This document shows positions 8,330 to 16,501 of a stretch of DNA of 64,000 bases, in pieces. The notes below the pieces were generated by a model. It was not told the DNA's origin and did no database searches. It saw only the letters and a program-made list of their open reading frames with translations. Position 1 is the first letter of the stretch; the number at the start of each line of letters is the position of its first letter. The position numbers were made by a program, and so were the translations under genes. Source of the stretch: JAAXHH01 sp965248395 (lineage in GTDB: Bacteria > JAAXHH01); assembly GCA_965248395.1 (NCBI GenBank), contig OZ252103.1:2604001-2668000 (forward strand), written 5' to 3'.

Positions 8330-9502
8330 ATGCAACACAGTATCATTTTGAAAGAAAAGGGACGCTACAACGCGTTCCCCGTATTGACTCAACTTCCGGA
8401 CGGGCGGTTGACGATCGGCTGTCTCTCTTCGCCTTTCGGGGATCACTACGGTTTGGCAGACTGGCTGACGTTTTTGTCCCGCAACAACGGACGAACCTGG
8501 ACGCAGTCGGAAGATCCTTCGCTGCCACCCAACTGGCCTGGTACATCGCCGCGGGAGCGGTACGACAGGCTCTCCGGCATTTTACCCGACGGAACCTTTA
8601 TGGCGGTGGGCTCGGTGGGACCAGAAATTTGGACACTGGACCGTCGGGAGGAAGCTGAGGCTCGGGGCCTGAGTTTCGTAGAGGATGAGACGTACACGTC
8701 CCTTTTTCCAGGAAAGTTGATAATAACGGGGCATCAACTGTCGATGATACGATCCCGGGATGAGGGACATTCCTGGGATCGGCGCACTTGGACCGTGCCG
8801 GGCTATAAATTCACAGTCGGTTTTCCACGCGGGATAGTACTCGAAGACGGTACGTGGTTGTTTCCTATATACACGATGCGAGCCGGGGGCGGGGGCGATT
8901 GTCTCATATTCCGGTCCAGCGACGACGGAGAGACTTGGCATCTCCATGAGGCTGTGCCGCGTATCAGCAGCGAATGGGCACTGGTAGAGACTGAGCCGAA
9001 CCGTGTCCTAGGCCATATCCGCTCGACGTGTTACTGGGCGCCGGGTGTTGTTAAGCATACCTATCATAAGGACCGGTTCTACACCTTGGAAGTCTGGTCC
9101 GAAGACTGCGGTAAGACCTGGACCTGCCCTGTAGAGACGTCATTTGAGGGCTATCCGAACCACCTGCTCAAATTAAGTGATGGACGTATTCTATGTACCT
9201 ACGGCTATCGCCGTGCCCCGATGGGTATACGGGCCTTAATTAGTGAGGACGGCGGACGCACCTGGGACACAGACCACTTATACGTGCTCCGGGATGACGG
9301 CGGTGGTTTATCGAATGAGTGGCCTCCGGAAAAGCGTGCCCGGATGGGCGGCGCGGATGTGGGCTATCCGATCTCAGCGGAATTGGGTGACGGTACCATT
9401 CTGACCGTCTATTACATCACGACGGAAGATGGCATCACCCATGTCGCTGCCACCCACTGGCATCCTGACCAAGATAGACCACCAAGTCCTCGAGGAGGGT
9501 AA
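8330..9502 (+). CDS. Sialidase-like six-bladed beta-propeller (Asp-box protein)
   Basis: A protein of about 390 residues with five Asp boxes of the form Ser-x-Asp/Asn-x-Gly-x-Thr/Ser-Trp, at about residues 50-57, 142-149, 196-203, 257-264 and 305-312. This spacing is typical of the GH33/exo-alpha-sialidase propeller superfamily. Such proteins cleave terminal sialic acids or other sugars, or serve as non-enzymatic propellers; active-site Arg and Tyr residues cannot be assigned with certainty here. No signal peptide is evident, which is unusual for a secreted sialidase and leaves a cytoplasmic role open. I prefer the ATG at 8330, preceded by AAGG, over the ATG at 8288, which has no ribosome site. 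It is the only likely sugar-acting hydrolase in this part of the window. Confidence 0.8.
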   Translation: MQHSIILKEKGRYNAFPVLTQLPDGRLTIGCLSSPFGDHYGLADWLTFLSRNNGRTWTQSEDPSLPPNWPGTSPRERYDRLSGILPDGTFMAVGSVGPEIWTLDRREEAEARGLSFVEDETYTSLFPGKLIITGHQLSMIRSRDEGHSWDRRTWTVPGYKFTVGFPRGIVLEDGTWLFPIYTMRAGGGGDCLIFRSSDDGETWHLHEAVPRISSEWALVETEPNRVLGHIRSTCYWAPGVVKHTYHKDRFYTLEVWSEDCGKTWTCPVETSFEGYPNHLLKLSDGRILCTYGYRRAPMGIRALISEDGGRTWDTDHLYVLRDDGGGLSNEWPPEKRARMGGADVGYPISAELGDGTILTVYYITTEDGITHVAATHWHPDQDRPPSPRGG

Positions 9503-9519
9503 GCAATAGTCGCTATTGC
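9503..9519. repeat. Perfect 7-bp inverted repeat directly after a stop codon
   Basis: GCAATAG, a 3-base TCG loop, and CTATTGC form a perfect hairpin starting on the base after the TAA of the sialidase-like gene. There is no U-tract after it, so it is not a standard intrinsic terminator. It may protect the mRNA end, act as a weak terminator, or be chance. Confidence 0.4.
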
Positions 9520-9588
9520 GGTAGGTATTACAAGGTTAAACCCTGCTCCGTTCCGCGTTAAGTCCTTTGCCTTCCGCCATCTGTGCGC

Positions 9589-11298
9589 TCAGGAAACGGC
9601 GCCGGCTTCCCGCAGACGGTTATCGACGGACGCATGACCGTACCGTTCCGCCCAGGCGAGCGGAGTCGTCCAGGATTCTCCATCGGGCTGCGGGTCTGCG
9701 CCGTGTTGCAGATACAGTTCGACCAGTTCCCGTCTGCCCCAGCGAGCCGCCCAGGCCAGGGGCGTGGAATGAAGTAGTGTGTCTCTTGCGTCGAGTAAAG
9801 CGCCATATTCGAGAAACATGCGAGCGAAAGCGGCGCGCTCGTCGTCCCGCAGAACCGGCTCGCCCCAGACTTTTCCTGTCGCCGCGACATGATGCAGAAG
9901 CGACGTCTCGCGCCGCCCCTTAACGTTCAGGTCCACACCGCGATCGAGAATCATCCGGACCATTTCGGGAAAGACGGAACGATCGAATTCCCTGAACTTG
10001 CGATGCGGATTGCACGGCCAAATCCGGATGGGCTGGATAATCAGACCGTACCAGCGTGGATCGTCCGAAGCCCAGTCTATACTGCTCAGGCACACTCCTA
10101 CCACGCTGGGATCACCGCCGCAGGCGGCTCCCCACAGGATGCCTTCCACCAGTTCCGGTTTGAGCTTAAGCGCCATGACTGCCGCGGAGGTATCGCATTC
10201 CAGGGCCGCTCCCTCCGGGGTCATTGATCCCCCGTACCGGTAGAGTAGCCGTTTCATGCGATCGTCCCGGTTGTTGTAGGCGCGGCTCATGGGATCGCCG
10301 GACGCATAAACGGCGGCGTTGGGATCGGCACCGCGTTCCAGAAGCAGTTGCGCGATTTCGTACATGCCGTCCCCCGCAGCGATCCACAAGGGTTCGCCCC
10401 AGTTGTACGTTTCCTCCTCCAGGGAACTGATGCGATAACGCTGGTCCGGGTCCATGCCGAGATCGAGCAGCAACTTCACCATGTCGTACCGATTGTGGCG
10501 GACGGCAAACCCCAGCAGGTGTGATTCGGATTCCATATCGGGTTCGAACAGGGTGGGGTGGCTTTCCGCGATCTGGCGCACGGCCTCGACGTCTCCCAGC
10601 ATGACGTTCGTACACAGGCTCCTTGGAGCGCCTGCGGTCATGAGTATACCGGCGGCCATGAAACATCCTTCTGCCAGCCGCCGGTCCGTGGTAGCCGTGT
10701 GTTCGACGGCCAACTCGAGCGGGGTATGCCCCTCCAGGTTGGTCTTGCCGGAGTCGGCATTGAGCATTAGCAGCGCCTGAACGAGACCGGAATGACCGTG
10801 GCGGGCCGCGTGGTGCAGGACCGTATCGCCATGCTCGTCGCAAACATCCACCAGTTCGGGGGATTTATGAATATCCCGGATCGCGCCTTCCACGTCGCCA
10901 GCGGCTACCATCTCGGCGAGCAGCACGACATCTGGTGAAACAGTCAGGTTAGGACACAGATTCGCTTCGCGCCGACGCTCCAGTTCCCCGTTAATCACTT
11001 CGATGATATCATTGAAACCGCGATCCCTGGCCATGACCAGGGGCGTGGAAGCAGTCCTGTGAGGATATACACCCTGGTTCGGGTCGGCGCCGGCCGTCAT
11101 GAGCGCCGAAACCGCTTCCGCGTGACGGTTGATCACGGCGTGATGAAGAGCACGGTGCTCGTCGTAGGACGCTGTGTCTATACCCACCAGGTGCGGCGCA
11201 ACTGCCAGGATCGTGTTGATACGATCCACATCGCCATCAGCCGATGCCTGGCAAAGCTCGGCCACGGTAAACGCACTGCCATTTGATGAATTGGACAT
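9589..11298 (-). CDS. Ankyrin repeat protein (569 aa)
   Basis: One of the longest ankyrin proteins in the window and free of other recognisable domains. Repeats are spread over the whole length, for example Arg-Ala-Leu-His-His-Ala-Val-Ile-Asn-Arg-His (about 45-57), Thr-Val-Leu-His-His-Ala-Ala-Arg-His-Gly-His (near 155), and Thr-Pro-Leu-Ala-Trp-Ala-Ala-Arg-Trp-Gly-Arg (near 515). A central segment around residue 400 (Leu-Trp-Gly-Ala-Ala-Cys-Gly-Gly-Asp) recalls an ankyrin subfamily common in Planctomycetes and Acidobacteria. No signal peptide or membrane segment is seen. The start is only 3 bases after the stop of the SRPBCC gene, so the two are almost surely co-transcribed and perhaps translationally coupled. 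Confidence 0.88.
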   Translation of the reverse strand: MSNSSNGSAFTVAELCQASADGDVDRINTILAVAPHLVGIDTASYDEHRALHHAVINRHAEAVSALMTAGADPNQGVYPHRTASTPLVMARDRGFNDIIEVINGELERRREANLCPNLTVSPDVVLLAEMVAAGDVEGAIRDIHKSPELVDVCDEHGDTVLHHAARHGHSGLVQALLMLNADSGKTNLEGHTPLELAVEHTATTDRRLAEGCFMAAGILMTAGAPRSLCTNVMLGDVEAVRQIAESHPTLFEPDMESESHLLGFAVRHNRYDMVKLLLDLGMDPDQRYRISSLEEETYNWGEPLWIAAGDGMYEIAQLLLERGADPNAAVYASGDPMSRAYNNRDDRMKRLLYRYGGSMTPEGAALECDTSAAVMALKLKPELVEGILWGAACGGDPSVVGVCLSSIDWASDDPRWYGLIIQPIRIWPCNPHRKFREFDRSVFPEMVRMILDRGVDLNVKGRRETSLLHHVAATGKVWGEPVLRDDERAAFARMFLEYGALLDARDTLLHSTPLAWAARWGRRELVELYLQHGADPQPDGESWTTPLAWAERYGHASVDNRLREAGAVS

Positions 11299-11301
11299 AG
11301 T

Positions 11302-11796
11302 CTATTCTTCCTCTATAGATTTCCCTGAGTCATCCAGCAAATGACCGTATTGATCCCCATAGGTTTTCATGAGTTCTTCGTAACGGTCTTCCACGGTTTT
11401 TCCCGCGAGGCAAGGTCCCAGGTGATCGATGAAAGCGTGCCAGCCGGCGGCGAAACCCATCAGGATATCAGGAGTGACGTGGGAATTCGTAAATCGAAGC
11501 CGCGTGCCGCCTTCACTGGGTTCCAGCACCCACCTGACCACGGAAAGACCCCAGGTATAGGCGAACACGCGTTCCGGTTCCCATTCGCAGACCACGCCTT
11601 CCAGGTTGCCCTCTGACTTGAAATCCACGAAAATCTTTCCGCCGATCCGCCTTTCCAGCGTGGCTTCGTATTTCATCCACGCCGAGATCCCTTCTCCAGT
11701 GGATATGGCCGCCCAGACGCGATCGACCGGGAACCCGTACTCCCGTTCGATATCAATGCAAAACTCTTCATTTATCGTGGCCAACGTAGTTTTCAT
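11302..11796 (-). CDS. SRPBCC/AHSA1-domain protein
   Basis: A 164-residue START-like hydrophobic-cavity protein of the activator-of-Hsp90-ATPase-1 (AHSA1) type. Typical signs are Ile-Glu-Arg-Glu-Tyr-x-Phe-Pro-Val-Asp-Arg-Val-Trp at residues 16-30, Gly-Gly-Lys-Ile-Phe-Val-Asp-Phe, Trp-Glu-Pro-Glu-Arg-Val-Phe-Ala-Tyr-Thr-Trp, and a C-terminal helix with Gly-Trp-His-Ala-Phe-Ile-Asp-His-Leu. Bacterial members bind small hydrophobic ligands; the natural ligand is unknown. The gene begins a two-gene operon with the ankyrin gene that starts 3 bases after its stop, which makes a functional link between the two plausible but unproven. Confidence 0.87.
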   Translation of the reverse strand: MKTTLATINEEFCIDIEREYGFPVDRVWAAISTGEGISAWMKYEATLERRIGGKIFVDFKSEGNLEGVVCEWEPERVFAYTWGLSVVRWVLEPSEGGTRLRFTNSHVTPDILMGFAAGWHAFIDHLGPCLAGKTVEDRYEELMKTYGDQYGHLLDDSGKSIEEE

Positions 11797-11952
11797 CGAG
11801 CGCTCATGTAGACAAAGTGCCGAACAAACAGATTGACGTTACAGGCAATCGCGGGAAATGCCGACGGCGAACCTCCATAGGGCATGGAAAGTTATATCTT
11901 CACGGAATCAGCAAACCTAACCGGCATACCAACAGGTCTGTTCACGTTTACA

Positions 11953-11981
11953 TTGACAGCCACACCCGGCGGTACTAACCA
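11953..11981 (+). promoter_or_regulatory. Possible sigma70-type promoter for the 12010 ankyrin gene
   Basis: A perfect TTGACA (11953-11958) is followed after 17 bases by TAACCA (11976-11981), 28 bases before the ATG at 12010. The -35 match is exact and the spacing ideal, but the -10 matches consensus at only about half its positions. There is also a GGGAGA ribosome site just before the ATG. Confidence 0.35.
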
Positions 11982-12009
11982 TGTTTCGTTGTAATTATGG
12001 GAGATCCAA

Positions 12010-12804
12010 ATGCGATTTGACAAGGAAAAACAGTGGATCGGCGCCGTATTCGCCGAGGACCTCCAACTCATGGCCGAAATGCTGGCCGAAGAGCCGTCAC
12101 TCGTCGATTTCCAACACGAAGCCTTCGACGATCCCTATCGCTCGGGACGCTTCCCTGTCGCCACCCTGGCCTTTGCGGTAAGCGGACCGCCACAGCAGCA
12201 GATCGACTGGCGGCAGGTTGAGCGAAGGATCAACTTCGACATGGTAAAACTTCTGGTTGAAGCAGGGGCCGACCCGAATATCGACAACATCCACGGCCGG
12301 CCGCTCTGCCTGTGCCGGGAAGAACCCATTGCGCGGTATCTGATCGACCACGGCGCGAACATCAACCTGTGGCATGACAACGGCGGCGCACCGGTCTACT
12401 TCGCGGTCTGGCATATTGATCCTGAAAGGTTGAAGATGCAGATCGGCATGGGAGCGGATCCCCTTCAGATCAACCCCCATAACGGCTCATCTGCTCTACA
12501 TTCGGCCGCGGAAGTCATTCCGGGCGATGAACAATTGAAGGATCACCTGGAAACCATTCGTATACTTAAAGATTGCGGCGTGGATCCGAACTTAAAGGCG
12601 GGAATCGGCGTTCAGTCGGACTGGGGTCCGGTCTACCAGGGAGACGCGCCGCTGCACATGGCCGCTCAACGGAACGTACCGAAAGTAATCGAGGCAATGA
12701 TCGCTTTCGGATGTAGTCGGACCCTTACCAATGTCAACAATGAAACACCGCGTGAAGTAGCCGTGAGAGTCGGCCGCGGTCCGGACATTACCCGGCTTCT
12801 TTAA
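12010..12804 (+). CDS. Ankyrin repeat protein (264 aa)
   Basis: A mid-sized ankyrin protein without other domains. Its repeats include Met-Val-Lys-Leu-Leu-Val-Glu-Ala-Gly-Ala-Asp-Pro-Asn (about 78-90), Ala-Arg-Tyr-Leu-Ile-Asp-His-Gly-Ala-Asn, Ser-Ala-Leu-His-Ser-Ala-Ala-Glu, and Ala-Pro-Leu-His-Met-Ala-Ala-Gln-Arg-Asn. The N-terminus (Trp-Ile-Gly-Ala-Val-Phe-Ala-Glu-Asp) and the following Met-Leu-Ala-Glu-Glu-Pro-Ser-Leu-Val-Asp resemble the pre-repeat helices of other ankyrin proteins here, in which a helix leads to 'xDP-x-Leu-Val'. GGGAGA sits at a good distance before the ATG. A VOC gene follows on the same strand 68 bases later and may be co-transcribed. Confidence 0.88.
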   Translation: MRFDKEKQWIGAVFAEDLQLMAEMLAEEPSLVDFQHEAFDDPYRSGRFPVATLAFAVSGPPQQQIDWRQVERRINFDMVKLLVEAGADPNIDNIHGRPLCLCREEPIARYLIDHGANINLWHDNGGAPVYFAVWHIDPERLKMQIGMGADPLQINPHNGSSALHSAAEVIPGDEQLKDHLETIRILKDCGVDPNLKAGIGVQSDWGPVYQGDAPLHMAAQRNVPKVIEAMIAFGCSRTLTNVNNETPREVAVRVGRGPDITRLL

Positions 12805-12872
12805 ACCTGACGCAAGGACCACTTCGTTCCAACGGAATGAAAAGGGTCGTTGATCGGGCACGGAGGCTTAAT

Positions 12873-13256
12873 ATGAAAATCGAAAAACTCCACCAGGTCG
12901 CCGTACTGTCCCGTGACCTGGATGAAACCAGGACTTTTTATGAAGATACCCTCGGCGCCAGGCTATTGGCCCATTTCAAAGGTCCGCCGAGCCTGTTGTT
13001 CTTCGATTTCCTAGGTACCAGGCTGCTCTTTGAACGAGCAGCCCCCAGGTCCACCATTTACTTTTGGGTGGACGACATTACTGCCGCACATGAAGAGTTG
13101 AAAGCAAAGGGCATCGAGTTTACCAGTGAACCCCGTGCCATTTACCGGGACGATCAGGGTACTTTCGGAGTGGCGGGTTACGAGGAATGGATGGCCTTTT
13201 TTAAAGACCCGTCCGGCAATACCCTGGCCCTGGCCACACAGCGTCCTCCGGGATAG
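12873..13256 (+). CDS. VOC family protein (methylmalonyl-CoA epimerase/glyoxalase-like)
   Basis: A 127-residue single-domain VOC protein. It opens with Lys-Leu-His-Gln-Val-Ala-Val-Leu-Ser-Arg-Asp-Leu and Thr-Phe-Tyr-Glu-Asp-Thr-Leu-Gly-Ala, and ends with Phe-Phe-Lys-Asp-Pro-Ser-Gly-Asn-Thr-Leu-Ala-Leu, placing potential metal ligands at the first His and at the end of the domain. Function within this fold ranges from epimerases to thiol transferases and cannot be narrowed. I chose the ATG at 12873 because CGGAGG lies just upstream and the conserved first strand starts right after it; the earlier in-frame ATG at 12837 would add 12 non-conserved residues. It lies downstream of an ankyrin gene and is followed by a possible terminator. 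Confidence 0.83.
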   Translation: MKIEKLHQVAVLSRDLDETRTFYEDTLGARLLAHFKGPPSLLFFDFLGTRLLFERAAPRSTIYFWVDDITAAHEELKAKGIEFTSEPRAIYRDDQGTFGVAGYEEWMAFFKDPSGNTLALATQRPPG

Positions 13257-13270
13257 ACACTGTCGGCACG

Positions 13271-13288
13271 ACGGGCCAGCCCGTTTTT
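13271..13288 (+). terminator. Possible weak intrinsic terminator after the VOC gene
   Basis: ACGGG and CCCGT pair across a CCAG loop (13271-13284), and the last T starts a run of five T residues (13284-13288). The stem is only 5 bp, so efficiency would be modest. Position 15 bases after the VOC stop supports the reading. Confidence 0.35.
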
Positions 13289-13331
13289 AACCCGCTGGGT
13301 CTAAGCAGGCAAGCCCCTTAGGAAAAACCCT

Positions 13332-14190
13332 ATGTCCCTGTTGACCTTCAAATTGGTATCCGCCGTTGCGATCGTCGCCATCGCCGTGATTGGCGGGATG
13401 ATTCCCCTCTACGTCGCCCGATATGAATCCAGCCAACGGTTTTTCTCGCTGGGAAACGCCTTCGCGGGCGGGTTGTTTCTCGGCGTTGGATTCATTCATT
13501 TGCTACCGGAGGGTATTGAAAAGCTCCAAAGGGGTCACGGACTATCCGCTGGCCGGGCTGCTGGCCGCACTGGGCCTGGGAGCCCTACTATTGATCGATC
13601 GTGTTATCTATGGGGATCACCACGATTCCGACCATGAAGAGAATGCAGCGCAAGATTGCATTTACCCCTACGTGCTGCTCGTTCTACTGTCGATCCATTC
13701 CGTCATCGCGGGCATTTCCCTCGGCATCGAATCACACCTGTCGGGTTTGGTCATCATATTGCTTGGTATTCTCTGTCATAAGGGATCGGCCGCCTTCGCC
13801 CTGATGATAAGTGTACACAGGACCGGGATCGAGAAGATACGGCAGAAACCCATTCTGGCTGTCTTCGTATCGATGACACCGTTGGGTTTACTTGTCGGGA
13901 TGGCGGTCCACATGGCCCTGGAGGAGAGCAAAACGGTCACGACCTTGATCGAAGGAAGTTTCAACGCCTTTGCTGCGGGTACGTTTATTTACGTCGCGAC
14001 TGTCAACATAATTGATGCTGAACTGTCCAGACGTAACGTGCGCGTCGCGAAATACGTGATGAGCGTACTCGCTGGAAGCGACGACCAGCCCATGCCTACG
14101 CGGGACCATGACCGCGTGATCAAGTTCGTCCTGGTAATCCTTGGTATCTCGCTGATGGCATTGCTGGTGCAGTGGGCGCACGCCCACTGA
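13332..14190 (+). pseudogene. ZIP-family metal transporter interrupted by a +1 frameshift
   Basis: Two overlapping frames together encode one ZIP (Zrt/Irt-like) metal permease of about 285 residues. The first supplies TM1 and TM2, including Phe-Ala-Gly-Gly-Leu-Phe-Leu-Gly-Val-Gly-Phe-Ile-His-Leu-Leu-Pro-Glu. The second supplies Tyr-Pro-Leu-Ala-Gly-Leu-Leu onward, a His/Asp-rich cytoplasmic loop (His-His-Asp-Ser-Asp-His-Glu-Glu), the TM4 Ser-Ile-His-Ser-Val-Ile-Ala-Gly metal site, and Cys-His-Lys-Gly. The break is at 13526-13536 (CCAAAGGGGTC): dropping one A restores an uninterrupted protein. It may be a sequencing or assembly error in a homopolymer context, a recent mutation, or less likely a programmed +1 shift at a rare AGG codon. 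Family assignment is secure, integrity is not. Confidence 0.8.
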
Positions 14191-14273
14191 CCGACGGCAG
14201 AAATACAGGCCGGATGCCAGCCACCAGTAACCTCGTTTGACGCTTTGAGAGACTGCGCACTTCACCTGCCCGT

Positions 14274-15320
14274 TCAACCTATATACACCTTCTCACCCTT
14301 CCGGGCACTCTCGTACATGGCGTCGAGCAGCAGCATGAATCGATAGGCGTCGTCCGCGTCGACATCGGGATCGACACGACCGGATATAGCCCGTGCAAAG
14401 TGTTCTACTTCATGATAGAAGGGTAATCCATCTTTCGGAGGAACCGTGTGGGGCACGTCTGATTCGTCTTCGATCTTTCGGCCTGTGAACTTCCCATCCT
14501 TCAATTCCCACAGTTGACCATGAGAAAGAGCCCCGTCGCGACCATACACTTCCACGATCGTGGGGGTATCGCAATGCAACCAGCGGGAGCAGTCGATCTG
14601 GATGGTCTTACCACCGTCGAATCCCGCCAGGCCCGAGAAATAGTCTTCGGCCGGGCCTTCCGGTCCATCGTAGAGGGGCTCGACAACGTGCCTGGCAGCA
14701 AAAGCCCATTGGGGTTCCGGGCAGCCCATCCACCACCAGGCCAGGTCCAGCTCATGGGAAGCGTGCTGCCCGAGCGCGCCGCCCTTCTGGCCATACACGT
14801 GGGTCCATCCTTCGGGACTGCCAACCGACGCTCTGTGATTGAATTTCAAGAAGATGCGGGCGTGGTAGGGCTCGCCTATTCCGCCCCGGTTCAACGCGAC
14901 GCGAATCTGCCGGTTTAAGGGACTGTGCCGCATGAAATAGCAGAACTGCAACGTCACGCCGGCGCGACCGGCCGCTTCCTTGAACTGCAGTATATGCCTG
15001 GCGCAGGTAGCGTGTGGTTTCTGAACGAGGACGTGCTTGCCGGCGTCGATAGCATCGAGGACCATGGGATAGCGGGCGGGTGGATTGACGGCCAGGAGCA
15101 CTGCTTCCACCCGATCGTCGGCCAGCAGGTCCTGATAGGGCCCGTATCTATGCGAAACTCCGTCTTCCCGGCCCACTCGGTTTCGGCGCTCTTCGTCCAG
15201 GTCGCTCAGGGCTATGACGTCCAGAAGCGCACTGGCCTGGGCCGAACGCAAGCCCATGTGTCCGGCCCATCCACATCCCACGACACCAAGCCGAATGGGT
15301 TCTCTTGAATCCATAGCCAT
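14274..15320 (-). CDS. Gfo/Idh/MocA family oxidoreductase
   Basis: A 348-residue NAD(P)-dependent sugar or inositol dehydrogenase-like protein. The Rossmann motif is Gly-Val-Val-Gly-Cys-Gly-Trp-Ala-Gly at about 12-20. The second signature reads His-Val-Leu-Val-Gln-Lys-Pro-His-Ala, keeping the Lys-Pro of the EKP motif but with Gln for Glu. The C-terminal domain has Gly-Gln-His-Ala-Ser-His-Glu-Leu-Asp-Leu-Ala-Trp-Trp, matching the substrate-site His of the family. Substrate is unknown. It is one of three such genes in the window (also 54898 and 62925), and lies just upstream of nothing on the same strand, so it may be a single-gene unit. Its stop lies close to the convergent ZIP gene. Confidence 0.92.
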   Translation of the reverse strand: MAMDSREPIRLGVVGCGWAGHMGLRSAQASALLDVIALSDLDEERRNRVGREDGVSHRYGPYQDLLADDRVEAVLLAVNPPARYPMVLDAIDAGKHVLVQKPHATCARHILQFKEAAGRAGVTLQFCYFMRHSPLNRQIRVALNRGGIGEPYHARIFLKFNHRASVGSPEGWTHVYGQKGGALGQHASHELDLAWWWMGCPEPQWAFAARHVVEPLYDGPEGPAEDYFSGLAGFDGGKTIQIDCSRWLHCDTPTIVEVYGRDGALSHGQLWELKDGKFTGRKIEDESDVPHTVPPKDGLPFYHEVEHFARAISGRVDPDVDADDAYRFMLLLDAMYESARKGEKVYIG

Positions 15321-15367
15321 TTATCTGTTATTCTCAGGATGGGTGATCGGTCTGTCGACAGATAGTT

Positions 15368-16006
15368 CTACGGCGACAACCTTTCGATATGCCACGCACC
15401 GCCTGCTTCGCGCGTATATCGAATCCGGTCATGCAGGCGAAGCTCCCGGCCCTGCCAGAATTCGAACGCATCGGGAGAAACGCGGAACCCACCCCAGTTT
15501 TCCGGGTACGGGACGTCACCCGACGCATACTCCTTTTTTAGCGCTTCGAATCGATCTTCGAGAAACTTGCGATCAGGAATGACCTCGCTCTGGCTGGAGG
15601 CCAGGGCAGAGAGCCGGCTTTCGAAGGGTCTCGAGTGGAAGTAGCCGGAGGATTCATCAAGGGAAACCCGGTGAACCGTGCCCGAAATGCGAATCTGCCG
15701 TCCGAGCTCACGCCAGTAAAACACCAGTGCTGCCCGGGGGTTCTCCCTCAGGTCCGCGCTCTTCGCACTCCTGTAATCCGTGTAGAATACGAATCCTCTT
15801 TCGTCGACTCCCCGCAGTACGACCATTCTGGCCGAGGGCACACCGGCCCTCGAAGCCGTCGCGACGGTCATCACGTCTGCCAGTTCGATCTCCGCATCGA
15901 CCGCGGTTCGGAACCACTCATCGAACTGCTTGAACGGGTCAGCGTCCAGTTCGTCTTCCTTCAGACCTTCGAATGCGTATTCCCTGCGGAGCGCTTCCAA
16001 GTCCAT
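15368..16006 (-). CDS. pdxH: Pyridoxamine 5'-phosphate oxidase
   Basis: A 212-residue FMN flavoprotein that oxidises pyridoxamine- or pyridoxine-5'-phosphate to pyridoxal phosphate, the last step of vitamin B6 synthesis and salvage. Signatures are all present: Pro-Ser-Ala-Arg-Met-Val-Val-Leu-Arg-Gly (FMN site), Phe-Tyr-Thr-Asp-Tyr-Arg-Ser-x-Lys, Tyr-Phe-x-Ser-Arg-Pro-x-Glu-Ser-Arg, Asn-Trp-Gly-Gly-Phe-Arg-Val, and the terminal Arg-Leu-His-Asp-Arg. Length equals that of E. coli PdxH (218). The PLP product is used by enzymes such as the PLP protein encoded at 20322. The start is ATG; neighbours do not suggest an operon. Confidence 0.96.
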   Translation of the reverse strand: MDLEALRREYAFEGLKEDELDADPFKQFDEWFRTAVDAEIELADVMTVATASRAGVPSARMVVLRGVDERGFVFYTDYRSAKSADLRENPRAALVFYWRELGRQIRISGTVHRVSLDESSGYFHSRPFESRLSALASSQSEVIPDRKFLEDRFEALKKEYASGDVPYPENWGGFRVSPDAFEFWQGRELRLHDRIRYTREAGGAWHIERLSP

Positions 16007-16073
16007 GTGACGATATCCTGCGCGAATGGGCCCATGTGCATATATGCCCGGATTAATCTAGACAGCGTTCGAC

Positions 16074-16478
16074 CTATCGCCATACGGCGAGAATCGCGCC
16101 CATTATTACACTGTAGAGCACACGGTACCCCGACTGAATCAACCACAGGTTCAAACCCGTATCGCCGAATGCGCTGTCTGATGCCATCGCCGTAGCAATG
16201 AAGCCGATACCCACCAGGAGCCCGATCATCACGCCGCCGCCCAGTGTGGATATGTTCGTGGCGTTGATGAACAGGGCGAGGACGACCGCCGTGATCAGGG
16301 CGGTGAAGAAACTGATGACAAAGGGCGTCGCCGATGGTTGGATGTCATTTGCCGTCTTACCGAGCGCGGACAGCCAGGCCTCGCCGAAGAGCGGTCCATA
16401 CCAAAGGCCGCCGAGGGCAAACCCGGCTACCGTCGCTACGAGTATGGCCAGCCAGTTCAATACCGATAGATCAAGCAT
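16074..16478 (-). CDS. DUF1761-type integral membrane protein
   Basis: A 134-residue membrane protein with four predicted transmembrane helices and the DUF1761 pattern: Leu-Asn-Trp-Leu-Ala-Ile-Leu-Val-Ala near the start, Gly-Gly-Leu-Trp-Tyr-Gly-Pro-Leu-Phe-Gly, and a C-terminal hydrophobic helix after Gln-Ser-Gly-Tyr-Arg. The function of this family is unknown. A strong GGAGGAG precedes the ATG. The GyrI-like membrane-anchored gene ends upstream on the same strand (its stop is 23 bases before this ATG), so the two probably form an operon. Confidence 0.8.
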   Translation of the reverse strand: MLDLSVLNWLAILVATVAGFALGGLWYGPLFGEAWLSALGKTANDIQPSATPFVISFFTALITAVVLALFINATNISTLGGGVMIGLLVGIGFIATAMASDSAFGDTGLNLWLIQSGYRVLYSVIMGAILAVWR

Positions 16479-16501
16479 AACTCCTCCTTCTACTTACAGT
16501 G

